Position numbers and translations under genes: made by a program | Source of the DNA: CAYOUV01 sp964407265 | GTDB taxonomy: Bacteria > Chloroflexota > Anaerolineae > Anaerolineales > Villigracilaceae | Direction of reading: 5' to 3' | Length of the DNA: 64,000 bases | Assembly (NCBI GenBank): GCA_964407265.1 | Contig: CAYOUV010000012.1 | Coordinates: 1-64,000 of the forward strand | The notes under the pieces: model-generated | The model's database searches: none | Seen by the model: the letters and a program-made list of their open reading frames with translations, nothing else | What the model was told of the DNA's origin: nothing | Part shown: positions 7,074 through 15,677 of the stretch, piece after piece | Layout of the letters: every line of letters starts with the position of its first letter | Numbering within the stretch: position 1 is the first letter of the stretch

Positions 7074-9590
7074 ATGCCGTCTGTTTTTTCGGCATTAATC
7101 CAGAAAAAAGAACAAGAGACTGAAGAAATCAAACAGGTTCCCGGTCAGGAGGATAACTCAAAGATTCCGGAAGTGCTGCCGATCCTGCCGTTACGCGGGG
7201 TGGTGGTTTACCCGCAAACTGCGGTGCCGTTGACCGTTGGACAAGAGCGGTCCATTAAACTGATCGATGAGGTGGTGGCAAGCGATACGAAACTGGTCGG
7301 GTTGGTTGCTTCCCGGGATCCGGAACTTGAGCTGCCGGGTCCGAAAGAACTGTACCGGTACGGAACCCTGGCAACAGTCCATCGATTGCTACGTGCTCCG
7401 GATGGCACAATCCGTCTCCTGGTGCAAGGCTTAGAACGCATCCAGGTTGATGAGTTTATCGAGACAGAACCTTATCTCAAAGCCAGGGTTCGGCAGGCGC
7501 CTGAAAAAATTGAAAAAGGTTTGGAAGTCGAGGCCTTGGCGCGCAATGCGCGCGATCAGTTTGTCGAAATCACGACCATGATCCCTTCCTTCCCGGAAGA
7601 GTTAGTCGCTTCGATATCATCTATCGAAGATCCATTGCAAACCGCATATACGATTGCCAATTTCCAGCGCATCGAACTTGGCGATGCGCAAAAAATCCTC
7701 GAATTAGATTCAACTACTGAAAAATTGCGCAAATTAATCAATTTGCTGGTGCGCGAGTCAGAGGTCCTTACACTGGGCCAGAAAATTCAAAACGAGGCTC
7801 GCGAAGAAATCGAGAAAGTTCAGCGCGATTATTTTTTACGTGAGCAGCTTAAAGCCATCCAGAAGGAACTTGGCGAAAAGGACGAACAGGCGGTTGAGGT
7901 TGAAGAATTCCGCTCAAAAATCGAGGCTGCTAAGATGCCGGAAGAAGCCAATAAGCAGGCTCTTCGTGAACTGGACCGACTATCGCGCTTGCCAACCGCA
8001 GCCGCTGAATATGGTGTTATCCGCACATATTTGGATTGGCTGGTCTCGTTGCCTTGGTCGGTAAATACTGGCGACAATCTGGATATTGATCATGCCCGGA
8101 AAATCCTTGATCAGGACCATTTTGGCCTGGAGGATGTTAAAGAGCGTATCCTGGAATTTCTGGCAATCCGTAAATTGCGCATTGAACGTCAGGATGAAAT
8201 CAAACAACCAAACCAGGACAAGATCCGCCGTGAACGGGAAGGTGTAATCCTATGTTTCGTGGGGCCGCCCGGGGTAGGAAAAACTTCTTTAGGGCGATCG
8301 ATTGCGCGTTCCATGGGACGAAAGTTCATTCGGATTTCTCTGGGAGGTGTGCGTGATGAAGCAGAAATTCGCGGACATCGCCGCACATATATTGGCGCCA
8401 TGCCCGGACGTATCTTGCAGGCCCTGCGGCGGGCGGAAAGCCATAACCCGGTCTTTGTGCTGGACGAAATTGACAAGCTGGTATTTGATTTTCATGGCGA
8501 TCCCGCCTCTGCATTGCTGGAAGTCTTGGATCCTGAACAGAACGTGGAATTCCGCGACCATTATCTGGAAGTGGCATATGACTTATCGCAGGTCATGTTT
8601 ATTACCACTGCAAATACATTAGAGACTGTACCCGGACCTTTGCGCGACCGCATGGAAATTATCAGGATCTCTGGTTATACCGAGGGTGAAAAAGTCGCGA
8701 TTGCCAAGGGGTATCTGATTCCGCGTCAGATCCGCGAGAACAGCCTGCGTCCGGGCGAGATTAAATTTAGCGACAAGGCTTTAAGGACCATAATCAGCGA
8801 ATATACCCGTGAAGCTGGCGTACGGAGCCTGGAACGGCAAATCGGTGCGATTTGTCGCAAAGTTGGCACGCGGATTGCCGAAGGAAAGGGTGAAAAGTTC
8901 GCCATAAAACCCGAAACTGTCCAGGAATATTTGGAAAACCCAACCTATCTCGGACCTGATGAGTTGAGTCTGAGGACATCCATTCCCGGTGTGGTTCCCG
9001 GTTTGGCCTGGACACCCTATGGCGGTGACGTGCTCTTTATCGAATCGACTAAAATGCCCGGGAGTAAGGGGTTTCGAATCACGGGATCGGTTGGAAATGT
9101 CATGCAAGAGTCTGCCCAGGCAGCCTTGTCCTTTGTCCGCTCGCGGGCTGAGCAACTCGGTTTGGACAAGAATTTTTTCGAAAAGACGGACATCCACCTG
9201 CATATCCCGGCTGGTGCACAACCTAAAGACGGCCCATCCGCTGGCGTGACAATGGCAACCTCGCTTGTCTCGCTAATTTCAAGGCGCAAAGTCCGTTCTC
9301 GGGTTGGGATGACCGGCGAAATTACATTGCGGGGACAGGTGCTGCCGATTGGCGGTCTAAAAGAAAAGGTTTTAGCTGCCCATCGATTTGGTTTGAAGAC
9401 GGTGATCTTGCCCAAGCGAAATGAAATGGACCTGGACGATGTTCCTGATGAAATTCGAAAATCCATGAAATTTGTTTTGGCCGAAACCATGGATGATGTT
9501 TTGGAAGCCTCGTTGGAGAAAAAGCGTAGTTCGAGCAGGAAACAAGGAAATAAACAAACTAAGGCACCTAAGAAGGCGGAAAATGGCTAA
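7074..9590 (+). CDS. lon: ATP-dependent protease Lon
   Basis: Lon unfolds and degrades misfolded and regulatory proteins in the cytoplasm. The order is an N-terminal substrate domain beginning L-P-I-L-P-L-R-G, a coiled helical part, the AAA+ ATPase (Walker A G-P-P-G-V-G-K-T, Walker B V-F-V-L-D-E-I-D-K, arginine finger region) and the protease domain with nucleophile Ser722 in D-G-P-S-A-G-V and the catalytic Lys in G-L-K-E-K-V-L-A-A-H. I prefer the ATG at 7074 (838 residues) because GGAG sits six bases ahead. An in-frame ATG at 6990 would add 28 residues directly behind hsp20, but it has no ribosome site. The tail is Lys-rich. Confidence 0.95.
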   Translation: MPSVFSALIQKKEQETEEIKQVPGQEDNSKIPEVLPILPLRGVVVYPQTAVPLTVGQERSIKLIDEVVASDTKLVGLVASRDPELELPGPKELYRYGTLATVHRLLRAPDGTIRLLVQGLERIQVDEFIETEPYLKARVRQAPEKIEKGLEVEALARNARDQFVEITTMIPSFPEELVASISSIEDPLQTAYTIANFQRIELGDAQKILELDSTTEKLRKLINLLVRESEVLTLGQKIQNEAREEIEKVQRDYFLREQLKAIQKELGEKDEQAVEVEEFRSKIEAAKMPEEANKQALRELDRLSRLPTAAAEYGVIRTYLDWLVSLPWSVNTGDNLDIDHARKILDQDHFGLEDVKERILEFLAIRKLRIERQDEIKQPNQDKIRREREGVILCFVGPPGVGKTSLGRSIARSMGRKFIRISLGGVRDEAEIRGHRRTYIGAMPGRILQALRRAESHNPVFVLDEIDKLVFDFHGDPASALLEVLDPEQNVEFRDHYLEVAYDLSQVMFITTANTLETVPGPLRDRMEIIRISGYTEGEKVAIAKGYLIPRQIRENSLRPGEIKFSDKALRTIISEYTREAGVRSLERQIGAICRKVGTRIAEGKGEKFAIKPETVQEYLENPTYLGPDELSLRTSIPGVVPGLAWTPYGGDVLFIESTKMPGSKGFRITGSVGNVMQESAQAALSFVRSRAEQLGLDKNFFEKTDIHLHIPAGAQPKDGPSAGVTMATSLVSLISRRKVRSRVGMTGEITLRGQVLPIGGLKEKVLAAHRFGLKTVILPKRNEMDLDDVPDEIRKSMKFVLAETMDDVLEASLEKKRSSSRKQGNKQTKAPKKAENG

Positions 9591-9945
9591 AATTCTGCTT
9601 GCAGAAGACGACCCGACAATGCTCTCCCTGCTTCGTACCCTGCTGACAATGGAGGGTTTCCAGGTCATTGATCTGGTTTCTGCTGAGGAAGATATTTTAG
9701 AAGTTGTACGGCGCGAAAACCCCGACATTGTCTTATTGGACGTGCATCTACCGAAACATAATGGCTTGGATGTTTTGCGCTCCATGCGCGAGAGTGAAGA
9801 TATCAAACAAACCAAAGTCGTGATGACCTCGGGTATGAATTTGAAGATCGAATGTATGGCCGGTGGCGCTGATGATTTTTTACTTAAACCCTATATGCCG
9901 GATGAATTAATCGGTATGATTAAACGGCAACTTGATCTTATTTAA
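9583..9945 (+). CDS. Single-domain response regulator (CheY-like receiver)
   Basis: This is a 120-residue receiver domain with no output domain. Acidic pocket residues are at E8-D9-D10, the phospho-acceptor is Asp53 in L-L-D-V-H-L-P, the switch Thr is Thr82 (M-T-S-G) and the conserved Lys is Lys102 (L-L-K-P). It would signal by protein contact, as CheY or Spo0F do. It begins inside the last codons of lon (8-base overlap), so it is co-translated with the protease. No histidine kinase is in the window, so its input and target are unknown. Confidence 0.88.
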   Translation: MAKILLAEDDPTMLSLLRTLLTMEGFQVIDLVSAEEDILEVVRRENPDIVLLDVHLPKHNGLDVLRSMRESEDIKQTKVVMTSGMNLKIECMAGGADDFLLKPYMPDELIGMIKRQLDLI

Positions 9946-9959
9946 AGCCCGTTCTTCCA

Positions 9960-10406
9960 ATGACGAAAAATGCTCAAGCAATAAAGATTGAAATTAGGTC
10001 AGTCCGCTACCCGGAGGATTACCCGGCTGTCTACCGGTTGTGGGCAGTTGCTGGTCCTGGCATCCAATTGCGCCGCTCAGACCAACCAGATGAGATAGAC
10101 AAAAAAATGCAGCGCGACCCCGATCTGTTCCTTGTCGCTGAGCTGGACGATCAGATTGTGGGCAGCGTGCTGGGAGGGTTTGATGGCCGACGTGGAATCA
10201 TGTATCACTTAGCCGTGAGCAAAACCCACCGGGGCCTGGGTATTGGCGAGCGATTGATGCGCGAGCTGGAGAACCGCCTCCGCGCTAAAGGATGTATCCG
10301 CTATTATTTGCTGGTGACCAAAGATAATCAAGAGGCAATTGCGTTTTACGAGAAGCGGGGTTGGTCTCGTTTGGAACTGTACGCTTACGGGAAGGATTTG
10401 CAGTAA
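9960..10406 (+). CDS. GNAT-family N-acetyltransferase
   Basis: This 148-residue acyltransferase of the GNAT fold has the acetyl-CoA pyrophosphate loop R-G-L-G-I-G-E-R-L at about 92-100 and the C-terminal N-Q-E-A-I-A-F-Y-E-K-R-G-W motif typical of ribosomal-protein and small-molecule acetyltransferases. Its stop is followed immediately, with no gap, by the start of mogA. The substrate cannot be read from the sequence. Confidence 0.85.
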   Translation: MTKNAQAIKIEIRSVRYPEDYPAVYRLWAVAGPGIQLRRSDQPDEIDKKMQRDPDLFLVAELDDQIVGSVLGGFDGRRGIMYHLAVSKTHRGLGIGERLMRELENRLRAKGCIRYYLLVTKDNQEAIAFYEKRGWSRLELYAYGKDLQ

Positions 10407-10913
10407 ATGACTCTACGGTTTGGGCTTTTAACGGTTTCGGATCGATCAGCTCGTGGCGAGCGAGAAGATTTATCTGGCCCAGCCTTGTTTGCTCTTGCTC
10501 GGAAACAGGGCTGGAGTGTTGTCCGACAATCGATTTTGCCCGACGATTTAGCGCTACTGCGCGATACCCTCTCAACCTGGGCTGACCAGGGTGATCTGGA
10601 TGTGATTTTGACGACCGGTGGGACCGGATTTGCTCCTCGCGATGTGACCCCCGAGGCTACCCTGGCTGTTGTTGAACGCCTGACGCCCGGTTTGGCAGAA
10701 GCCATGCGGGCTAAAAGCCTGGAAAAAACGCCCCATGCGATGCTCTCTCGTGGGGTGGCTGGAATCCGCAGCCAAACATTGATCGTCAATTTGCCTGGCA
10801 GCCCGAAGGCTGCCATTGAAAATTTTCAAGTTGTCATTCCAGTATTGCAACATGCGATCGAACTCCTAACTGATGCGGCCAATGCCGAAAAAGGGCATCG
10901 AAGCGCAACCTAG
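10407..10913 (+). CDS. mogA: Molybdopterin adenylyltransferase-type protein (MogA/MoaB)
   Basis: Enzymes of this family adenylate molybdopterin before molybdate is inserted. The 168-residue protein shows the MoCF-domain hallmarks T-V-S-D-R-S-A-R-G near the N-terminus, T-T-G-G-T-G-F-A-P-R-D-V-T-P-E-A in the middle, and N-L-P-G-S-P-K-A-A near the end. It abuts the acetyltransferase. Together with moaC, moaD and moaE at 21.3-22.5 kb it shows that the cell makes molybdenum or tungsten cofactor. MogA and MoaB are hard to tell apart by sequence alone, so the symbol is tentative. Confidence 0.87.
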   Translation: MTLRFGLLTVSDRSARGEREDLSGPALFALARKQGWSVVRQSILPDDLALLRDTLSTWADQGDLDVILTTGGTGFAPRDVTPEATLAVVERLTPGLAEAMRAKSLEKTPHAMLSRGVAGIRSQTLIVNLPGSPKAAIENFQVVIPVLQHAIELLTDAANAEKGHRSAT

Positions 10914-10923
10914 CGGGTGCCCC

Positions 10924-10952
10924 TTGCCATGCTCGGGGGCTTGCAATATAAT
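10924..10952 (+). promoter_or_regulatory. Promoter of efp
   Basis: TTGCCA (10924-10929) and TATAAT (10947-10952) are separated by exactly 17 bases, just after the mogA stop. The expected start near 10959 gives a leader of about 30 bases. Confidence 0.75.
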
Positions 10953-10988
10953 CCTTCTGTTTGCAAACTATTGTGTGTGAGGAAATCT

Positions 10989-11546
10989 ATGATCGATGTA
11001 AACGAACTTCGCAAGGGAACGATCTTTGAAATTGACAGCCAGTTGTACCGCGTTACCGACTACCAGCATCACAAGCCCGGACGCGGGAATGCTATTATCC
11101 GTGTTAAGGCTCGGAATATTCGGACTGGATCCAATATTGAAAAAACCTTCCAGTCCGGCGACCGGGTTCAGGATGTTCGCCTGGATTTTCATAATGTCCA
11201 ATTTTTATACGCTGATGCTGAATTTCTCCATTTTATGGATAATGTGACTTTTGAACAGCCCGCGGTCGGAATTAATGCCTTTGAAGATGTGGTGGGTTAT
11301 CTAACCGAAGGACTTGAGGTAAAACTGACCTTTTATGAGGGCGAACCGCTCGATATAGAGTTGCCAACCTCGGTTGATCTGGAAGTCGTCACGGCCGAAG
11401 CAGCCGTGCGTGGGGACACCGCAACTGGCGTAACTAAAAAGGTCAAACTCGCAACCGGGTTGGAGGTCCAAGTCCCGAATTTTGTTGAAACTGGTGACAT
11501 GATTCGGGTTGATACACGCACGGGCGAGTACCTCACGCGGGTCTAA
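10989..11546 (+). CDS. efp: Translation elongation factor P
   Basis: EF-P binds between the P and E sites of ribosomes stalled on consecutive prolines and promotes peptide bond formation. The 185-residue length and three beta-barrel layout (KOW-like 1-63, OB 64-125, OB 126-185) are normal. The loop that reaches the tRNA reads K-P-G-R-G-N-A, with Arg32 at the tip where many bacteria carry a modified lysine. No EpmA, EpmB or EarP gene is in this window. The ATG at 10989 is preceded by GAGGAAAT. Monocistronic by its own promoter and terminator. Confidence 0.96.
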   Translation: MIDVNELRKGTIFEIDSQLYRVTDYQHHKPGRGNAIIRVKARNIRTGSNIEKTFQSGDRVQDVRLDFHNVQFLYADAEFLHFMDNVTFEQPAVGINAFEDVVGYLTEGLEVKLTFYEGEPLDIELPTSVDLEVVTAEAAVRGDTATGVTKKVKLATGLEVQVPNFVETGDMIRVDTRTGEYLTRV

Positions 11547-11580
11547 AAAGTGGAGATCGCCTGATCTGAAATTCGTACTG

Positions 11581-11606
11581 CTGTCCCCATCAGGGGACAG
11601 TTTTTT
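11581..11606 (+). terminator. Rho-independent terminator after efp
   Basis: Arms CTGTCCCC (11581-11588) and GGGGACAG (11593-11600) with a four-base loop are followed by six T at 11601-11606. Confidence 0.92.
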
Positions 11607-11621
11607 AAGAAAGGATTATTC

Positions 11622-11957
11622 ATGCGCACTCCAGTTGGTGTTGAATGCCGCTATTTTTACGGGGATTATTATCGTGGTCGGAGTAACGAAGAATGCCGAC
11701 TGCTCTCTTCTTCCATTCCGCCCCAACCATGGACCTCGGAATTGTGCAAAACCTGTCCCGTTCCGGAAATTACGCGAGCGAATGCTTGTGAATTCCTGCG
11801 CCTCAATGCTCGTGTCATCCGGCCTGTAACCGCCGCTTTTCAGCGCCGGGTACAGGTGACAGCCTATTGTGAAAAGGTGGAACGTGCTGTTGCCCAACCC
11901 GAAATTGGTTGTGGCGAATGCCATCCGCTACCGCCCGTCTTCGAAGTGAAAAAATGA
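11622..11957 (+). CDS. Small cysteine-rich protein of unknown function
   Basis: This 111-residue protein has eight cysteines (9, 25, 42, 45, 56, 83, 97, 100), including two C-x2-C pairs (C-K-T-C and C-G-E-C). The pattern C42-x2-C45-x10-C56 looks like metal or Fe-S ligation. The N-terminal half is aromatic (R-Y-F-Y-G-D-Y-Y). No signal peptide is seen. The ATG follows an AAAGGA site, directly after the efp terminator, so it starts a new unit. Its stop overlaps the start of the HAD-DinB gene (ATGA), implying joint translation. I do not recognise the family; metal binding is an inference from the cysteines. Confidence 0.75.
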   Translation: MRTPVGVECRYFYGDYYRGRSNEECRLLSSSIPPQPWTSELCKTCPVPEITRANACEFLRLNARVIRPVTAAFQRRVQVTAYCEKVERAVAQPEIGCGECHPLPPVFEVKK

Positions 11958-13159
11958 GCCTAACTCTTCTGCTCGATCTTGACGATACCTTGCTCGATTC
12001 GAATATGAATGCGTTTATCCCGGCTTATTTTCAAAAGCTGGCCGGGTACTTGGCGAATCGCGTTTCTCCGGATGAATTAGTGAAATACCTAATGATTGGT
12101 ACTCGCCAAATGATGTCCAATACAGATCCGCGCCAAACATTGCGAGAGACATTCGATGCAAATTTTTACCATCCACTCGGCCTGGATCGCGAGCAGATGC
12201 GGCCGGTTCTCGAAAAATTCTATGATGAGATTTTCCCGACCTTACAGGTGCTGACAAAACCCAGGCCTGAAGCAGTTGCCTTTGTCGATTGGGCTGTGGC
12301 CCAGGGCTATCGAATTGCCATCTCAACTAATCCACTTTTTCCGCAGAAAGCGATCTATCACCGCTTGCGTTGGGCCGGCTTGGATCCGCAGAAATACCCC
12401 TTTGAAGTGATCTCCTCTTACGAGGAATTTCATTTTTCTAAACCCAACCCAGCTTATTTCGCCGAAGTGTTGGCGCGTATGGGTTGGCCGGATGGGCCGG
12501 TTTTATTGGTTGGCGACGATCCGGAATTGGATCTAATCCCGGCAATGAAAATGGGCCTGTCGTCGTTCTGGATAACGGCAGATGGTGCAAATTTGCCCGA
12601 CGGCCTCAATCCTGTGGGGGAGGGGCGGGTAAAAGATTTGTGCTCCTGGCTGGAGGGAGTGGACCAGCAAATCTTACAGCCGGATTTAAATTTGCCAGGT
12701 GGGTTGCTTGCAGTCCTGCGCTCCACACCTGCAGCAATTGCCAGTATGCTTGCACAGCTCTCCTCGAGTCAATGGAAAGGCACGCCGCAGCCGGGAGAAT
12801 GGAGTGTGACTGAAATTATGTGTCATCTGCGCGATGTTGATCTCGAAGTAAACCTGCCGCGCCTGAAGAAAGTCCTTGAACAGGATAATCTGTTTGTCCC
12901 TGGGATGGAAACCGATGTGTGGGCTAAGGAGCGTGGATATTCAAGACAAGATGGTTTGGAAGCCCTGGATGATTTCACCACTGCACGTGTTGAACTGATT
13001 GAACAGCTTCAAAATATGGATGAAGCTACCTGGAATCGCAAAATCCGGCATGCAATCTTTGGGCCATCCACTTTTCGAGAGTTGGTGAGCTTCATGGCGG
13101 AACACGATCGCGTTCACGTGCGACAAATTTACGAAACGCTTAAAAGTATTGAGGATTAG
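11954..13159 (+). CDS. HAD-family hydrolase fused to a DinB-like domain
   Basis: This 401-residue protein has two parts. Residues 1 to about 235 are a haloacid-dehalogenase phosphohydrolase: the nucleophile motif D8-x-D10 in L-D-L-D-D-T, the Ser/Thr motif I-S-T-N, and G-D-D-P-E-L-D as the acidic motif. Residues about 265-400 are a DinB/YfiT-type four-helix bundle, with histidines in M-C-H-L-R-D-V-D and A-E-H-D-R-V-H that would bind a metal ion. DinB-like proteins are often metal-dependent thiol transferases or hydrolases. Fusion of the two is unusual. It is coupled by a 4-base overlap to the Cys-rich protein. Substrate unknown; phosphatase activity is the safest guess. Confidence 0.85.
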   Translation: MSLTLLLDLDDTLLDSNMNAFIPAYFQKLAGYLANRVSPDELVKYLMIGTRQMMSNTDPRQTLRETFDANFYHPLGLDREQMRPVLEKFYDEIFPTLQVLTKPRPEAVAFVDWAVAQGYRIAISTNPLFPQKAIYHRLRWAGLDPQKYPFEVISSYEEFHFSKPNPAYFAEVLARMGWPDGPVLLVGDDPELDLIPAMKMGLSSFWITADGANLPDGLNPVGEGRVKDLCSWLEGVDQQILQPDLNLPGGLLAVLRSTPAAIASMLAQLSSSQWKGTPQPGEWSVTEIMCHLRDVDLEVNLPRLKKVLEQDNLFVPGMETDVWAKERGYSRQDGLEALDDFTTARVELIEQLQNMDEATWNRKIRHAIFGPSTFRELVSFMAEHDRVHVRQIYETLKSIED

Positions 13160-13198
13160 ATTCTGGTTATTGCGTATCGCTTTTTAAATGCCTGTGTT

Positions 13199-13224
13199 AA
13201 TACTGCCAGAACTCTGGCAGTATT
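13199..13224. repeat. Perfect inverted repeat ahead of fabF-fabH
   Basis: Two 12-base arms (AATACTGCCAGA at 13199-13210 and its reverse complement at 13213-13224) are separated by two bases. There is no T-run, so it is not a standard terminator. It lies 18 bases before the fabF ATG and could be an operator or an mRNA hairpin that affects fabF. Confidence 0.7.
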
Positions 13225-13242
13225 GCATCATTGGAGAAAATT

Positions 13243-14487
13243 ATGCAAAGACGTGTTGTTGTAACCGGCCTTGGTTGTATCAGCCCAATTGGAAACGATC
13301 CGTATACGACCTGGGAATCTCTGGTCGCCGGTAAGTCCGGCGCAGCGCCGATCACACATTTTGATGCCAGCGAGCATAAGACAAAGTTTGCGGCCGAAGT
13401 CAAAGGATTTGATGGCGTTTCTTTATTCGGCGTGCGTGATGCAAGGCGAATGGATCGCTTTACCCAGTTTGCCATGGCGTCTGCTTTGCAGGCAGTTGAA
13501 CACGCCGGGTTAAAAATCTCGGATGAAAACCGCGATCGAATCGGTGTTTTGATTGGTTCGGGAATTGGTGGAATCGGAACCCTGCTCGAGCAGGCGGATA
13601 CCTATCGGGAGCGTGGACCGGATCGTATGAGCCCCTTTCTGGTGCCGATGATGATTGCGGATACCGCCCCCGGAATGGTTGCAATCCATTTGGGGATCCG
13701 TGGTCCGAATTTGGCAATCGTCACAGCCTGTGCCACCGGCTCAAATACCTTGGGTGAAGCAGCAGCGATTATTCGACGGGATGACGCCGATGTGATGCTC
13801 GCGGGTGGGTCGGAAGCAGCGATTGTCCCGGTAGCAATGGCTGGCCTTAACGTGATGGGAGCGCTCTCGGCTAGAAACGATAATCCACAGGGTGCATCCC
13901 GTCCTTTTGATAAAGACCGTGACGGATTTTTAATGGGCGAAGGTGGGGCGGTATTGGTACTTGAGGAACTGGAATATGCCAAAGCCCGGGGTGCCAAAAT
14001 CCTGGCTGAGATTACTGGCTACGGCACCAGTGACGATGCCTTCCATATTTCTGCACCGGCCGAAAATGGGGCCGGGGCAGCCTTGTGCATGCGCCTGGCG
14101 CTTGCGCACGCTGGACTGCAACCGGATCAGATTGGATACATCAACGCTCATGGGACGAGCACGCCATTAAATGACAAAAGCGAGACAGCAGCGATCAAGA
14201 CTGTTTTTGGCGAGCTCGCTTATGGCATTCCAGTTTCTTCTACCAAATCGATGACTGGACATTTGCTGGGTGCTTCTGGAGCCCTGGAAGCGATCTTCTG
14301 CGTGCAAATTCTCCAGAACAACCTCTTGCCCCCAACGATTAATTACGAAACACCGGATCCGGAGTGCGACTTGGATTACGTACCAAACAAACCGCGCCCG
14401 GCCAACCCAAAGCACATTATGTCGAATTCCTTTGGTTTTGGTGGACATAACGCAACGCTGATTATTAGCCGGTATCAGGAGTCGTAA
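13243..14487 (+). CDS. fabF: 3-oxoacyl-ACP synthase II
   Basis: This condensing enzyme elongates acyl-ACP with malonyl-ACP in fatty acid synthesis. It has 414 residues. The active-site cysteine lies in T-A-C-A-T-G-S-N (about residue 163), with histidines in N-A-H-G-T-S-T (about 300) and T-G-H-L-L-G (about 337). The ATG at 13243 was chosen because GGAG lies six bases ahead. fabH follows after one base. A second FabF of similar length is at 23580. The rest of the fatty acid synthesis set (acpP, fabD, fabG) is not in the window. Confidence 0.93.
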   Translation: MQRRVVVTGLGCISPIGNDPYTTWESLVAGKSGAAPITHFDASEHKTKFAAEVKGFDGVSLFGVRDARRMDRFTQFAMASALQAVEHAGLKISDENRDRIGVLIGSGIGGIGTLLEQADTYRERGPDRMSPFLVPMMIADTAPGMVAIHLGIRGPNLAIVTACATGSNTLGEAAAIIRRDDADVMLAGGSEAAIVPVAMAGLNVMGALSARNDNPQGASRPFDKDRDGFLMGEGGAVLVLEELEYAKARGAKILAEITGYGTSDDAFHISAPAENGAGAALCMRLALAHAGLQPDQIGYINAHGTSTPLNDKSETAAIKTVFGELAYGIPVSSTKSMTGHLLGASGALEAIFCVQILQNNLLPPTINYETPDPECDLDYVPNKPRPANPKHIMSNSFGFGGHNATLIISRYQES

Positions 14488-14488
14488 A

Positions 14489-15592
14489 ATGCCATACGCA
14501 CACATTACCGGCTGGGGTATGTCGGTCCCGGAATCGGTCTTGACCAATGATGATATATCCAAAATTGTCGACACAAACGATGCCTGGATCCGTGAGCGCA
14601 CGGGAATTCGCGAGCGGCGGATCGCGCGGGATAATCAATTTCCATCGACCCTGGCTGTAGAGGCTTCGACAAAAGCGCTTAAAGTCGCCAATCTCAAGCC
14701 GACCGATATCGATCTAATCATTTGCTCCACTTCAACACCGGAATACCTCTTCCCGGCAACCGCCTGCATTGTTCAGGATCAGTTAGGCGCGACCAAGGCT
14801 GGCGCATTTGATCTGCTGGCCGCATGTACGGGATTTATCTATGCCATTAATATGGCTGCACAGTCCATTCAAAGTGGATCGATCAAAAATGCATTGGTGA
14901 TTGGGACTGAGACGCTCTCCCGCTTTGTGGATTGGTCAGACCGTTCAACCTGCATCTTATTTGGAGACGGGGCTGGTGCGTTTGTCCTGCAGGCCAGTGA
15001 ACAACCCGGTGGCGTGCTTTCCGCAGTAATGCATTCGGACGGCTCTGGTGGTGATTTGTTGACCTTACAGGCCGGTGGCAGCAAGTACCCAGCTTCGGAT
15101 GAAACGCTGCGCACGGGCATGCATTATATCCGCATGGATGGACGCGAGGTGTTTCGATTTGCGACGCGCGTCATGGCGCAGGCCACCCGGGAAGTATTGG
15201 AAGATGCCAAACTGACTATCGACGATATTGCCTGGGTAATTCCACACCAGGCTAACCTGAGAATTATCGAAGCAGCTGCCCGGGGGTTGAAACTACCGAT
15301 GGAGCGATTCATCGTCAATCTCGAGCGATATGGAAACACATCCACCGCTTCGATCCCATTGGCCACCGTCGAGGCTGTGGAAAAAGGACAGCTGAAGGCT
15401 GGAGATAAAATTGTCTTTGTCGGATTTGGTGCGGGCTTGACCTGGGGGGCACTGGCTGCTGAGTGGACTGGTCCAATGGAAACTGAGCCGATCGTTTATC
15501 CTCAACGCTATCGCCTGCTGGGTCGTTTGCGGTCGTTAATTAATCGTCTGATACGCTTTGTCGAAGGGATCATTTGGGGCCGCGGAGCTTGA
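14489..15592 (+). CDS. fabH: 3-oxoacyl-ACP synthase III with a basic C-terminal tail
   Basis: FabH starts fatty acid chains by condensing an acyl-CoA with malonyl-ACP. The triad is Cys113 in A-A-C-T-G-F, His in I-P-H-Q-A-N and Asn in Y-G-N-T-S-T. At 367 residues it is some 35-40 residues longer than a typical FabH. The extra C-terminal segment (about 333-367, Arg-rich with L-x2-L-I-N-R-L-I spacing) looks like an amphipathic helix. It is downstream of fabF by one base, so co-transcribed. Starter preference is unknown. The tail may mediate membrane or partner contact, which is inference. Confidence 0.9.
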   Translation: MPYAHITGWGMSVPESVLTNDDISKIVDTNDAWIRERTGIRERRIARDNQFPSTLAVEASTKALKVANLKPTDIDLIICSTSTPEYLFPATACIVQDQLGATKAGAFDLLAACTGFIYAINMAAQSIQSGSIKNALVIGTETLSRFVDWSDRSTCILFGDGAGAFVLQASEQPGGVLSAVMHSDGSGGDLLTLQAGGSKYPASDETLRTGMHYIRMDGREVFRFATRVMAQATREVLEDAKLTIDDIAWVIPHQANLRIIEAAARGLKLPMERFIVNLERYGNTSTASIPLATVEAVEKGQLKAGDKIVFVGFGAGLTWGALAAEWTGPMETEPIVYPQRYRLLGRLRSLINRLIRFVEGIIWGRGA

Positions 15593-15677
15593 GGCATGGT
15601 CAAAACTCTGTGATTGTGGTAAATTTGTTGGAACAGAACTGGCACTTTGTTCTGGAAGAAACGAAGAAGGAGTTAGC

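Noticed and set aside
8781..9490. Long open frames on the minus strand opposite lon
   Set aside because: They mirror the strong lon coding pattern and have no start signals or family features.
15638..15662. CAGAAC/GTTCTG repeat before tatA
   Set aside because: Six-base arms with mismatched surroundings; likely chance.
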